64,000 nucleotides of DNA, taken from assembly GCA_023091735.1 (NCBI GenBank), contig JALKBU010000179.1, positions 1-64,000 of the forward strand. Reading direction: 5' to 3'. The position numbers were made by a program, and so were the translations under genes. Shown here piece by piece: positions 40,001 through 49,169 of the stretch (positions are counted from its first letter, which is position 1; each line of letters starts with the position of its first letter). The stretch comes from Trichomonas tenax. Taxonomy: Eukaryota; Parabasalia; Trichomonadida; Trichomonadidae. The notes below the pieces were generated by a model. It made no database searches. It saw only the letters and a program-made list of their open reading frames with translations, and had not been told where the DNA came from.

Positions 40001-40273
40001 CGTGGTGAAGTTTTCGAAGTTCTTAAGCCATTCATGAAAGCGATGTCATCAAAGGATGTTTCCAACTTGACGGATGCAAAGTCACATAAATTGCTTCAGA
40101 AGCGCCTTGCAATTGTTTCGATCCTCAAGAGCAAAGATGTTGCAACACGCGCAAAGTTTATAGAGGAATATAAGAAGAATCCGAAGTTCCTTCTCGAACA
40201 ATATTTGTATTGGATTGATGAAGAAGGAGTTCGTGCAGATGTTGTTAAGACATGGTCTAAATTAATACAATAG
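37043..40273 (+). CDS. DEAH-box RNA helicase, DHX37/Dhr1-like
   Basis: 1,076 residues from ATG at 37043 (MSEIISEEL). Motifs in order: I GDTGSGKT (243), Ia TEPRRVAA, Ib TDGVLLKEL, II DEAH (343), III SATL, IV FVPGKSD, V NVAETSLTIPG, VI QRMGRAGRT (about 624), then winged-helix, ratchet (HA2) and OB-like regions. An insert of about 90 charged residues lies between motifs IV and V. That insert, VLPLYSLLDPHEQEKVF and the basic N-terminal tail (KHQLRKLRQKELKDK) match the DHX37/Ecm16 group, which remodels U3 snoRNA in small-subunit ribosome assembly. Nucleolar location is inferred. The stop is TAG, with an in-frame TAA six codons on. Confidence 0.85.
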   Translation: MSEIISEELKKELGNNADVVIDPEQGGQEQQKQKLNKHQLRKLRQKELKDKAISNTNEKAKLKKEKLRVQHEKSARLNDVIASYVQNKVDDQTKEILMPSSSVGVRKTENQLYKEALHLRELNLPYDKEIIEKVEKKKEKAEKIASMPAFIPIQPAISAAVEEKPVEPTSAVPLKPFIPPSRPELEKRDIPNKISIKDAKPNQTVMLNRSPNVVKLRSELPIIDKETNIIAHLQEKDILIVQGDTGSGKTTQVPQFLYEAGYGTFKTKGKIVITEPRRVAAINMSKRVAYEMNFRHGAEVGYQIRDQHLLTDATIIKFVTDGVLLKELESDLLLSRYSVVIIDEAHERTVNTDVLIGLLSKIVKTRRERHNSDPKQEPLKLIIMSATLRSEDFTKNEKLFEEPPTEVKVEGKMFPVTDQYLINTPNPENVNKYIKNLVDHLHETLPDGSILVFVPGKSDINELVSYFRSLPTVKFDKSEPAKKDSKTEEKTQVENKNEGDDKETLDEDSFNDDKKNRQRALPPIPNLEEMVTGVLPPVTSRKPMLVLPLYSLLDPHEQEKVFADPPKDTRVIIFSTNVAETSLTIPGVRYVVDSGLEKVRVYDFSKQNVNSRVQYISKASATQRMGRAGRTAKGYCFRLYSREFQKNAFEDYSPPEILKRPITEVVLLLKSMGLNDISKFPFPTAINEENINASELILQHLGAIETEGHKKITSLGKTMVGFPLDPRLAKVLIMAKANKLIDYAAVIVSLLSVREPFERTDKQSKNAIDIDPDSSDILYAMKMFCAWQWTPEEEREQFCIDNQLRAKAMDEIQNIRYQLSRLLRKNNVEIDVGPLEPTDSKQGNLLRQAILCGFPDHVARFVKNAEYVLLDGSKAYLPGFSQLTERPPKFVVYTDSVVSEGRTRLQAPSMIAPQWLMLVGSPLFLEKTTKQTPYYDAKSDRVVAKTEGEYRNYDNNAVLVAGKWPIPATPCEVTENKHDFFAQALLRGEVFEVLKPFMKAMSSKDVSNLTDAKSHKLLQKRLAIVSILKSKDVATRAKFIEEYKKNPKFLLEQYLYWIDEEGVRADVVKTWSKLIQ

Positions 40274-40589
40274 AGTTTTTTTTATTATTTTTAAAGTTTA
40301 TTTATCTATTTGAAAATCCATGAGATGTAAACTATGCAAAATATAACCTTATCATAGAATATGGGTTGAAAAAATGCATTATTTATCCAAATATGGACAC
40401 TACAAAAAGCTGCAATATTTAAAAAATAGTTATCACATCATTTGTTATTACCGTTAGTGATTTTTTAAAAAATATTACGAATATTCAGAAGTAGAATTAA
40501 ATTAGTTGCTATGTTTGTCACTTTTCATGTTAGTCGCCCAAAAAAATGGAAGAATTATAAAATAATAAATAACAAACATTTTATTAATA
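40274..40589. repeat. Dispersed repeat copy 1 between convergent genes
   Basis: About 40320-40538 is a diverged direct copy of 43869-44072. Shared landmarks are GTTGAAAAA.TGCATTAT, GAATATTCA/GCATTCATAAT-like AT blocks and the end TCACTTTTCATGTTAGTC / TCACATTTCATGTTAGTC. Confidence 0.5.
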
Positions 40590-43355
40590 CTATTCTCTCA
40601 TTGGCGGTAGAATAGCTTTCGTTGTTTTGTAGGGTCTTCCGGTTGATCTCGCGGAAGTAAACATAGAGTTGGAACGAGAATTGCGAAGAATTGGAGCAAC
40701 GCCGACCATCAAACCGTTCGATTTTGTAACTTTTCTTGTATCTGTTGGTGGGGTCAATGTTGCTAAAAATCCACCACCTGTGATTGCTGGTGCTGGAACT
40801 CCCTCTGTGATGAACCATGCTTCGGGCTCTCCTAAGCTATGCGTCTCTGTGTAAATCTCGTTTTTAATTGATGAAGCTGCTTCGCGACGCTTATTGACTC
40901 TTCCTCTTAAGTCCAAAACTTCTTTGTCGGAGTCTTTCAAAGGCTTTAATTGTCCTTTGACCTGCAACTGCATTTCCGCAATCATGTCGTCCATGCGCTT
41001 GCAGTCTTCTTTGTAACGATTGATGTAAGTTCGGACTTGTTCACGAGTCATTGATGATTCATAATCTGCTTCACTCTTTGTTAATTTCTGTTTCAGTTCA
41101 TCTCTTTCTTTCTGCAATTGTTCGAGTTCTCTATGAGCGTTATCAAGTTTGTCTGTGAGCATCATTCTATACCTGATGTTCTTGACATAGCCCGGATCGA
41201 CAGCTTCCATGACCTGCCAGCGATGGACGTTTCGTGGAATTGCGAGTTCGTGAATCAAAGTGATGTATTTTCGCTTTTCGATAACGAGTTGCGCTGAAAC
41301 TTTCTGGTGAGTGTATTGGAGTTGATTGAGTTTCTCCGCTTTAGTCTCCAAAGATGCTGTCAAATCTTTGTATTTCAGAAGCTGATTGTTGAGATTTTCA
41401 AGCTCAGCGAGTTTCTCTTTATATTGGGCTGCGGATTTATGAATGAATGATGTTTTCGTTTGAATGTCTGCACGAAGTTGATCTATTTGCTGAATTCTCG
41501 ATTTGTTTAACTCTATGAGATCAGAGACTGTTTTGTTTAATGTGTTTGATTCATTTTGAACAAGAATCATGTCTGTATTTGATTCGTTGATGATATAACT
41601 AAGAGTTGTGTTCTCTGCTTGGAGATGTGAAATGATTCTTTCAATCTTCTGAATCGAAGCTCTGTATTGTTGTATCTCTGAGTTGAGATCATCAATTTTA
41701 TCATTGGAATCTCTCGTCTTGAAGTGATTGTCGATCGTTTGATCGAACAAATTCTGATTTTCTGCTGTGTACTTTTGAATTTGCTGCTCTAATTCATGAA
41801 TCGATTGCACAAGTTCTTCGTTTTCTGTTTCCTTGATTTTGAGTAATTTTGCGTAGTTGTTTCTTTCTTCACGCAGTTGCTCTGAAAGATCTGTTTGTCT
41901 GTTTGACTTCGACATGAGAATGGCGTGTTCTTTCATGAGACGTTCATTCTCTTGGACAGTAACAAGCTCAGAGTCTTTAATAGCGTTAATGCTCGCTTGC
42001 ATCTTGAAGATCGAAGTCCTTGTTTTATCAATTTCACTGAAGATTTGGATGATTTTGTCTTTATCTGTTTGCATTGTTCCTTTCATTGCCGCTGTTTCAC
42101 TTTTAAGTGTTTGATTTGCGTTCTTTATTTCTTGTATTGCGTGTCTCTCTTCGTATTGCTGCTGCACGACTTCTGCAAGTAATGCTTGTGCCCCACTTAA
42201 TTGCCTATTCATGACAACTTTTTCGTTTTGCTCTGATGAAATTTTAATCGAGACTTCAATGATTTTTGGACGTAACTCTTTGATTTGGTTCCTGACTTTG
42301 ACCTTTTCTTCGGATATCATGTCGGACTTCTTAATTTCATCCTCTAAAGCTACCGCTAATTCGTTGTTTTTTGCATTTGCTTCTTTTAACAATTCGTGAG
42401 AATCAGTGATATCTTTTGCGATTGATGAAATTTGTTCTTTAATGGACTGAATGCTTGTTTCTTTGTGTGATTGGAAGCGAAATGCTTCATTTAAATGCTC
42501 TTTTCTTCTTGCTAATCTATCTTTTCTCGCTTCCATTTCATTTCGAACTGTGTTATAAGAATTAGTTACATCGACCTTAGTATTCTTTAAAACATTGATC
42601 TTTTCGGTAAATTCGTTCTTTGATTTTTTGGCATTTTCAATTTTTGTTGAAAAGTCGGAAACAATTGGTTTTAATTCAATGATTGCATTGCTTGTCTCTT
42701 CGTTTTCTGTTGTTAACGTAGTTAGTCTTTTATCTACTGAAGAAATTGTTTTTGTATCTTTATTAAATTCATTTGTTAATATCGCGTGTCTATCAGTGAC
42801 ACTCTTCATTTCAACGTTATCTGTTTCGATTAATTCCTTTATTTTCGTTAATTCATCAAAATCTTTTTGTTTTTCATTTCTAAGATTTTTAACATCTTGA
42901 GATATCTCGAAAATGGAGTTTTGAATACCAAAATTGAATGCTTGGCCGCTCTGAACTTGTTGTGTTAGTTGAGCAAGTTGTTCACGTAAAGATTTCAAAA
43001 TTTGTTTTGATCGAAGTTCGGATTTATGTATCGATTGCACCATAGCTGTGGCTTCATCGAAATCCTGCTTCAATTTCGTCAATGATTCAGTGTCAGAATA
43101 CGTTGATTTCATAATTAAATTAATTTTTGTCGCATTGAAAACGATTTGTGCGTTCATTTCTTGAACCATCGTCAACAATCTGATGTTTTTATCATATTCA
43201 TCCTTAAAAAAATCAAACATCTTTTGAATTCCGTATTGATATTTTTGATAATGTTTATCTTTCGTGAAAACTTCGGCCATTGAGTTAAATGCGGCCTTGG
43301 CTTCTTCAAGGACCCCACCTTCTGTCTCAAAAGAAATGGGGACCTTTCCTTTCAT
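40590..43355 (-). CDS. CFAP58: Cilia- and flagella-associated protein 58 (CFAP58/CCDC147)
   Basis: 921 residues, ATG at 43355, stop TAG followed one codon later by TAA. Long coiled coil from about 60 to 840. Near the N-terminus EMNAQIVFNATKINLIMK corresponds to the ELNAEIV.NAAKV.TALK segment of CFAP58. Near 708 NVHRWQVMEAVDPGYVKNI matches NVHRWRKLEASDPNAYEL, the family's best landmark. Near 858 AITGGGF matches the C-terminal FTGGGF. Length is close to the usual 870. CFAP58 is an axonemal or peri-axonemal coiled-coil protein needed for flagellar assembly, which fits a flagellate host. Confidence 0.85.
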   Translation of the reverse strand: MKGKVPISFETEGGVLEEAKAAFNSMAEVFTKDKHYQKYQYGIQKMFDFFKDEYDKNIRLLTMVQEMNAQIVFNATKINLIMKSTYSDTESLTKLKQDFDEATAMVQSIHKSELRSKQILKSLREQLAQLTQQVQSGQAFNFGIQNSIFEISQDVKNLRNEKQKDFDELTKIKELIETDNVEMKSVTDRHAILTNEFNKDTKTISSVDKRLTTLTTENEETSNAIIELKPIVSDFSTKIENAKKSKNEFTEKINVLKNTKVDVTNSYNTVRNEMEARKDRLARRKEHLNEAFRFQSHKETSIQSIKEQISSIAKDITDSHELLKEANAKNNELAVALEDEIKKSDMISEEKVKVRNQIKELRPKIIEVSIKISSEQNEKVVMNRQLSGAQALLAEVVQQQYEERHAIQEIKNANQTLKSETAAMKGTMQTDKDKIIQIFSEIDKTRTSIFKMQASINAIKDSELVTVQENERLMKEHAILMSKSNRQTDLSEQLREERNNYAKLLKIKETENEELVQSIHELEQQIQKYTAENQNLFDQTIDNHFKTRDSNDKIDDLNSEIQQYRASIQKIERIISHLQAENTTLSYIINESNTDMILVQNESNTLNKTVSDLIELNKSRIQQIDQLRADIQTKTSFIHKSAAQYKEKLAELENLNNQLLKYKDLTASLETKAEKLNQLQYTHQKVSAQLVIEKRKYITLIHELAIPRNVHRWQVMEAVDPGYVKNIRYRMMLTDKLDNAHRELEQLQKERDELKQKLTKSEADYESSMTREQVRTYINRYKEDCKRMDDMIAEMQLQVKGQLKPLKDSDKEVLDLRGRVNKRREAASSIKNEIYTETHSLGEPEAWFITEGVPAPAITGGGFLATLTPPTDTRKVTKSNGLMVGVAPILRNSRSNSMFTSARSTGRPYKTTKAILPPMRE

Positions 43356-44864
43356 GATTTTTAAATATTACAAATTTAATGACGATTATTTTGCTCGTTT
43401 TTTTGTTGATTCATACATCATTCTATTTTTACTGTGTATTTTAATATAACTATGTAAATAAAACCTATTTTCTCAATCAAAAATGCGTTATATCGCTGAA
43501 TTATTGTTTATTTTTCGATATCAATTTACTTTTCTTTATCAACACTTATATATTGGTTATGTATAAATTTTGATTGCTTTTGTATTGTTCTTTGGATCAA
43601 AATTCATTCTTCGAATTGATGATATCATATCATGTTGAAAAATCAATGGAATAACTAATTCAATGCATCAGCTGTATAGTGGAACATCGATTTTATGGAT
43701 CAATATTATTTACACTCAGATTTTTTAAATCATATTATGAATTCAAACTGTTTTATCAATATATAATACCATTAAAGAAACTAAATTATTTAAGACCCAA
43801 AACATATATATATCAAAGTGTTGATCAAATTAGATTGATTGATATCATATCTTAAGGGGTAACTAACCCAAGATATAAACTATTCAAAATGGAGTTGAAA
43901 AACTGCATTATATTTTCAACTATGTCCACCCGAAAAAGTTGTAATATAAATAAATAGTCATTACATAATTTTTACTATAATATTGCTGTTAAAGTTATTT
44001 AAAAAAATACTATGCATTCATAATGATTTTCAAAATCATTATCCTCAGCCGTCACATTTCATGTTAGTCTCTCCTTAAGTCCCCGACAATTTACATTGAA
44101 TATCAACATATAAAACTTAATATAATGTATTATAGCAATCCTTAATTATGTAATAGTATAAATTTTATTCATTTATATTGTTTACAAATGTTGATATATT
44201 AAAATTAAGTCATCCTAAAATATAACTTTTTTTCATTCAAAAGTGAAATTATCGTTCTGTTTTGGCCCTTTCGGACACTAATTGAATTATAAAGCTTTAA
44301 TGGTATAATAATTATACCCTTCTATAGAATCAATCAATAAAAAAACTGTGTTTCAGATGATGAAGAATCTGTTTTTCAACCAAAAATTCTCCTTTAAAAG
44401 ATAGACAATGACATGTAAATATATTAATTAGTGTCACCCCTCATTAAAAATTGTGAAGACCCTGAAATATGAAACATTTTATTAGAAAAATCAAGAATAC
44501 TGATTGATGGATGTGTTGCATACCATCAAGTACATTATTTCTGTTATATTTCATGAACATAATCATTGAAATAGAGTTAGAATGTCGATTTTTAGCAGAG
44601 AATTGTATTTTTGACATATAAAAATTGCAATGTCAAAAAAATAAGACATGCTAATTCGTTGCTATTGCCTATAGTGAAAATACAGCAAAATTTTAAAAGA
44701 AAAATTAGTGGAACGTTCAATATTTTTTCGGAAAATTTCGAAATCTTCCTTATTTTCCAGAAATAATTGGAAAGTTGAACTCTACAGACAATATATAGTC
44801 TATTTGCACAATCCAAAGCCAAATTTATATTTTGTAAACTTCACAATTATTTTTTATATCTTTT
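43356..44864. repeat. Intergenic with dispersed repeat copy 2 and a motif
   Basis: 43869-44072 is the second copy of the repeat seen at 40320-40538, same orientation, so the pair brackets CFAP58. TGACATGTAAA lies at 44409-44419 and a weaker TGACATATAAAA near 44614. No gene is recognised. Confidence 0.45.
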
Positions 44865-46538
44865 TTGAGTGAAAATTACAATTCCCCTTCTATTTCAAAG
44901 CATCGCAACAGTCCGTTCCCAGCCGACGTTCTCGAGGCAGCGTACGCGATTGGAGAGAATCAGCACAGTAAACGGCAAAAAAATAATTCCAGCAAAGATG
45001 ATTCCTCCGATAATAACTCCAACTCGGATCCACATGCGAAGAAAAACACGCCAGATGTTATGAATTTCGACGAGAATGATCCCTTGTCGGATGTTTTTCT
45101 CGAGAAATACGATCAGAAAGGTGAATTCGAAGATTTTATTTGCTCTTTGCTGATCACGAACTCAGAAGTTTTACAGAAATCGAAACAGATTTGTTCTATA
45201 TGCGATATTAACTTAGATTTACCAGTTTCAAATTTATCTACGAATTTTGAAGCGAAAACATATGAAGAGAGCAAAACAAACGACATTAGCCTGTATCAGG
45301 CATTGATAAATCCGAATGAGAAAACGCCAAAAGTCATCGATTTGAAGTCAAATTTGCCATATACGCTCCCTAAGTTCAAAATGTGGAGAAATATACAGAA
45401 ATCGTACAAAGTCATTCCGAGCTCTGAACAGTGCGAAAACAATACAAAGTTTTGCGATTTCATTGGCAATGTTTCATACAAATGCATGGTTATTTTCCCG
45501 GCAAGCTCATATTATAAAGATGCCAAACCACTCCTCCCGATGACTATGCCTGAGTCCACTCTTTTAATGTCTCAAGAAGTCGATCTTTTCAGTATCGATG
45601 ATGTTAACAACATCAGAATCGAGAATACGGCACTGAACAGCAAACAGGTGGCAGTGGATTTAATAGTAAATGAGAGAATTCGGCTCGCGGACAAACTTAA
45701 GAAGAAGATGGATGTGAAAGAACACATTTATTATCCATTCATTGAATTTAAAGGTCCTTTGACAACGCAGATCCCTCCTCTTCCATCAAAGTCACTCAAC
45801 ATTCTGTTTTCTGTACTTCATGCAATTGAATTAAATGTTGATGCAATGGAATGCCCAGGAATGCCTATTTCCACTAGCTTCAAGTACTTCATTCCATTTT
45901 TGAAGGCAGCTGTCGCTCATCCTGAACTAGATTATCACATAATCTGTCCATCTGTTCATATCGGTTTCTACTTCGAACTTTCGTGCGCCCTTAACAGGAT
46001 AAAGAGATACCTCAAGTCTCCCGACTTTCTGCAGCTTAAGGCGGCTTTTGAGATTGCCCAAATTGTTTCACAGGAGAATTTACCGCTTCTCAACGCTGAA
46101 GTTGCCAGATTTGCCAATTCTGTCGAGACAGGCGCATTCCTGTCAATTCCTGCACGCGTTATTCAATGCATTGCGGCATTGCACGCTCTCCCTCACAACC
46201 TTCTCGTTTACGAGAGTGCCATGGACTTTATGAGTGGAAAAATTGCACAGCCTGTGTACACTGGAATGGAGGGAGTTCCACTCTACAAGTGTAAATTTGT
46301 CAAAGAAGGAAAGATGATTAACATTAATGTATCTAAATTTATATGTTGCCGCCATAATCATTGCATTGCTCCGCAATATTGGCCGATAACGGAGAGTTTG
46401 AAGATCCCGAACACTCCGGATATTAGGCCAATCAAAGAGCTGAACACATTGAGTTTCCAAGTCAACAGCTGCAGGGATCCCCAAATAGATCCTCCTCTTA
46501 TATTCACACCTGGAACATTCTCGTTTATGTTTATGTAA
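44865..46538 (+). CDS. Unknown 557-codon frame lacking an ATG start
   Basis: The open frame begins after a TAA about 30 bases upstream. Its first plausible start is TTG at 44865 (giving SENYNSPSISKHRNSPFP); the first in-frame ATG is at 45060, 65 codons in. The upstream 65 codons look coding (G/C-rich third positions, Ser/Asn/Lys-rich as in disordered N-termini), so a lost ATG or a sequence error is likely. The C-terminal half is helical with many conserved-looking Cys, His and aromatic residues (ICCRHNHCIAPQYWP near 485) but no known domain. TAA stop. Function unknown. Confidence 0.55.
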   Translation: MSENYNSPSISKHRNSPFPADVLEAAYAIGENQHSKRQKNNSSKDDSSDNNSNSDPHAKKNTPDVMNFDENDPLSDVFLEKYDQKGEFEDFICSLLITNSEVLQKSKQICSICDINLDLPVSNLSTNFEAKTYEESKTNDISLYQALINPNEKTPKVIDLKSNLPYTLPKFKMWRNIQKSYKVIPSSEQCENNTKFCDFIGNVSYKCMVIFPASSYYKDAKPLLPMTMPESTLLMSQEVDLFSIDDVNNIRIENTALNSKQVAVDLIVNERIRLADKLKKKMDVKEHIYYPFIEFKGPLTTQIPPLPSKSLNILFSVLHAIELNVDAMECPGMPISTSFKYFIPFLKAAVAHPELDYHIICPSVHIGFYFELSCALNRIKRYLKSPDFLQLKAAFEIAQIVSQENLPLLNAEVARFANSVETGAFLSIPARVIQCIAALHALPHNLLVYESAMDFMSGKIAQPVYTGMEGVPLYKCKFVKEGKMININVSKFICCRHNHCIAPQYWPITESLKIPNTPDIRPIKELNTLSFQVNSCRDPQIDPPLIFTPGTFSFMFM

Positions 46539-46787
46539 TATTATATTTTGATAAATATTGTGTGTTATAGAAATCTGTAGATCCCACTTAAAAAATAGGG
46601 GAATGTCAGTTTTTTAGGGTAAGTATGGACCCTATTTTAAAACTATTTCAGGCATGAGTTTTCTAGAAAACTATTTCACTTTGAACGTTCACGAAAATTC
46701 AAATCGACAGAAAAAATTTTAAAAATCAAATAAAAATATTTATCAATGGGTTCATTTAGGAACAATGGAATGGTAATTGATATATTA

Positions 46788-47680
46788 TATTAATTCTTTA
46801 TCAATTGGTTCTTTTGAATTTGATGATTCCATATCTTCGGGGAATGTCAAGAATACAATAAATCCAAGATAAGTGAAAGACGTCATCCACAAAACTAGTC
46901 TAAAATAAACCAACACCAAGGAATACTTTAAAAATAGTATATTGAAGTTAATGCTAACATATTCTTGAAATAGAGATACAGCTGTATTGGCAATACCAAT
47001 AACAATATAGAGAATAGTTAATATCCTCAGGGCTTTCTTTGTTCTTGGATCGAACAAGTCTTTTGTAGGAGAAATGAAAAATATTGTCAGCAATATTATG
47101 ACGAATAAAATAAGAATGAAAATGTAATTCCTATAATTGACATCACTCTCCTTAGAATTCTTGGTACTTCACTTCTAAAATTAACAAAAACAATTACCAG
47201 ATTCACTGCTAGAGCACATATATTTATTCCCAATATAGCTTTCAAGGCTAAAAATATACTTTTCAACCATTTTGATGTTACTAAAGACAAAAACTCAGCT
47301 AGTTGAATAATATATGATGCTTCTGCATTATTTTAAAGAACATATTTGATCGCAAGTAGCCGTTGAGGTGCTGTTTGGAATCGAACTATAGCAACATTAT
47401 AAACAATGTAATTTACAAATAATCTGATCATAATCAAAACCATGAACACCGTGCAAAAAAATAATGCTATTTTTATGTACTTTTGTTTTGTGAAGAAACT
47501 TATCCCGTAAAAAACGTACAATAACGTAGTAAAATGGAATTGAAGCAAAAACGCAGAAAATAAAACCTAATATGTTGTGAGCATTATTGCACCCCAAGTA
47601 GCTTCGGGTGAAGCAGGCTTTGTCGCTCTCAGCAAAGGAACATGTGACAAAATCACATGACACGTTTTCAATAATTTGTT
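46788..47680 (-). pseudogene. Broken multi-pass membrane protein gene
   Basis: Four hydrophobic pieces on the minus strand, in two frame changes and one in-frame TAA (47333-47335). The order is: Cys-containing segment ending in IPFYYVIVRFLRDK; a shift around 47470-47510; IALFFCTVFMVLIMIRLFVNYI; the TAA; then the same frame with SLVTSKWLKSIFLALKAIL; and a shift near 47120-47160 to IILLTIFFISPTKDLFD and further helices. Some six or seven membrane helices are countable, so it was a small polytopic protein of about 290 residues. No family signature is seen. With three lesions it is most likely a true pseudogene. Confidence 0.5.
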
Positions 47681-48509
47681 AGTTTTTTGTCAGTTGCAAA
47701 GGGCCATAAATCGACTCAAATTTTGTCACTGATCATTCTTTTCCCTGTATAACTTTCGACAAAGCTGACATCCCATGTTGTGTGTATACAAACACACTAT
47801 AATTGAGCTAAACATGTTGTGAGTTATTTTTTATTTAGATGCAACTGTTTATTGTGAGTGAAAACCGCTATTAGCAAATAAACATTTTTTTTCAAATTGA
47901 ACATGGTACTTCATACCCAAGGGACATCAAAAACACCAAAATTAGACAACAGCATAGTGTTCAATCACTATCAATGGCGGAGCTGATTCGACGCAGAGCA
48001 TGAAAAGAAGAATTTCAACTTATCAAAGTGATAACTAAATTGAAGATTTTGGATTTTAATTTGCGTAACGATGACTGTTATATTATGCACTATCTATGGT
48101 TTAATTTTTATGTTCTCAATGATAACTCATTTTATATTTTTTCCTCCGTTTGACTTTTCCTTCAATTTCATTAAAATTGAAATCGATTTGTTTGGCATTA
48201 GCTAATGAATTGTTCATTATAATTGTGAGCACAACGTTTGAAATAAAGATGCAACGCAATATAAATTTGATGATTTATTGTTGAAGCATCTATCATAGGT
48301 AAATCTAAAGGGACAAACACACATTCAATCAATCATTTCCTCCAAAATATGTCAAAAATAATTAATTTGTCAACTTCTTCATATAACTAAAAACTAGATG
48401 TCATGTAGTTAGATTCCGCATAGAAATTATATTCTGAAGCAGATTTTATGTTGAACAATATTTAAAAATTATAATTTCGGATTTATCTGATTGTGCCATA
48501 TCAACACAG
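47681..48509. other. Intergenic, nothing firm
   Basis: AT-rich. The stretch around 48290-48340 (ATAGGTAAATCTAAAGGGAC then CACACATTC) has a diverged relative at 49803-49845. Confidence 0.3.
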
Positions 48510-49169
48510 TTAATTCTCAACTTGACTGTCCCTAGAAATATGTCCAATGATACTAATATCGTCATCTTCATTATCATTACTGAGCATTTCGAAATCATTG
48601 ATGACTTCTGAACCGTGAATACCTCCATAGAACTCTATTTTATTGATGGCGATGCACGGTGGGCGCCCTGGGCATGGTTCAATTTGACGAAGTCTTATAT
48701 ATGTTGTCGTGTATTCTTTATCGAGTTGATATGTTTTCTCCTTGCAGCGCTTCATCACTGTGTCCTTTTCTACCCTGTGAACTTCAGTCCAAGTCTTGTT
48801 ATCATCTGAAATCTCAAGAACCCAACTGTAAAGGCAGCAATCGACGCAATATCCGTAATCTTCACAGCAGCATCCATCAATGCAGCATCCTGTTCTCAGG
48901 AAATAGCTATTTATTTTGAATTTGTGAGCTTTAAGCAAGAAAGTGATCCAAGGATGCTCAGAATATGATCTGCAGCAGTTGGAACACCAATCGTACTTTT
49001 TGTCAAATGGATAAATCGCGTATTCAGGTTTCGTTAATTGTCGAGTTCCATTTATCTTTTGTCTGGACGATCCACTGACGTCTATGACGATAATGCTATC
49101 GCTGAAGACTTTTTGGAATATTCCTGTCGACTCTGAATTTCTTGTAAATGGAATTAAGAAGTAAAACAT
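48510..49169 (-). CDS. F5/8C (discoidin-like) domain protein with Cys-rich insert
   Basis: 219 residues, ATG at 49169, TAA stop. The order of features fits an F5/8 type C beta-sandwich as found in many trichomonad proteins: HPWITFLLKAHKFKINSYFL near 73-92, WVLEISDDNKTWTEVHR near 116-132, YIRLRQIEP near 158-166, and a closing KIEFYGGI near 178. Between the first two strands sits a dense cysteine block (CCIDGCCCEDYGYCVDCC, about 95-112), unusual for the family and suggestive of metal binding or an extracellular disulphide knot. No clear signal peptide. The C-terminal tail is acidic. Binding partner unknown. Confidence 0.6.
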   Translation of the reverse strand: MFYFLIPFTRNSESTGIFQKVFSDSIIVIDVSGSSRQKINGTRQLTKPEYAIYPFDKKYDWCSNCCRSYSEHPWITFLLKAHKFKINSYFLRTGCCIDGCCCEDYGYCVDCCLYSWVLEISDDNKTWTEVHRVEKDTVMKRCKEKTYQLDKEYTTTYIRLRQIEPCPGRPPCIAINKIEFYGGIHGSEVINDFEMLSNDNEDDDISIIGHISRDSQVEN

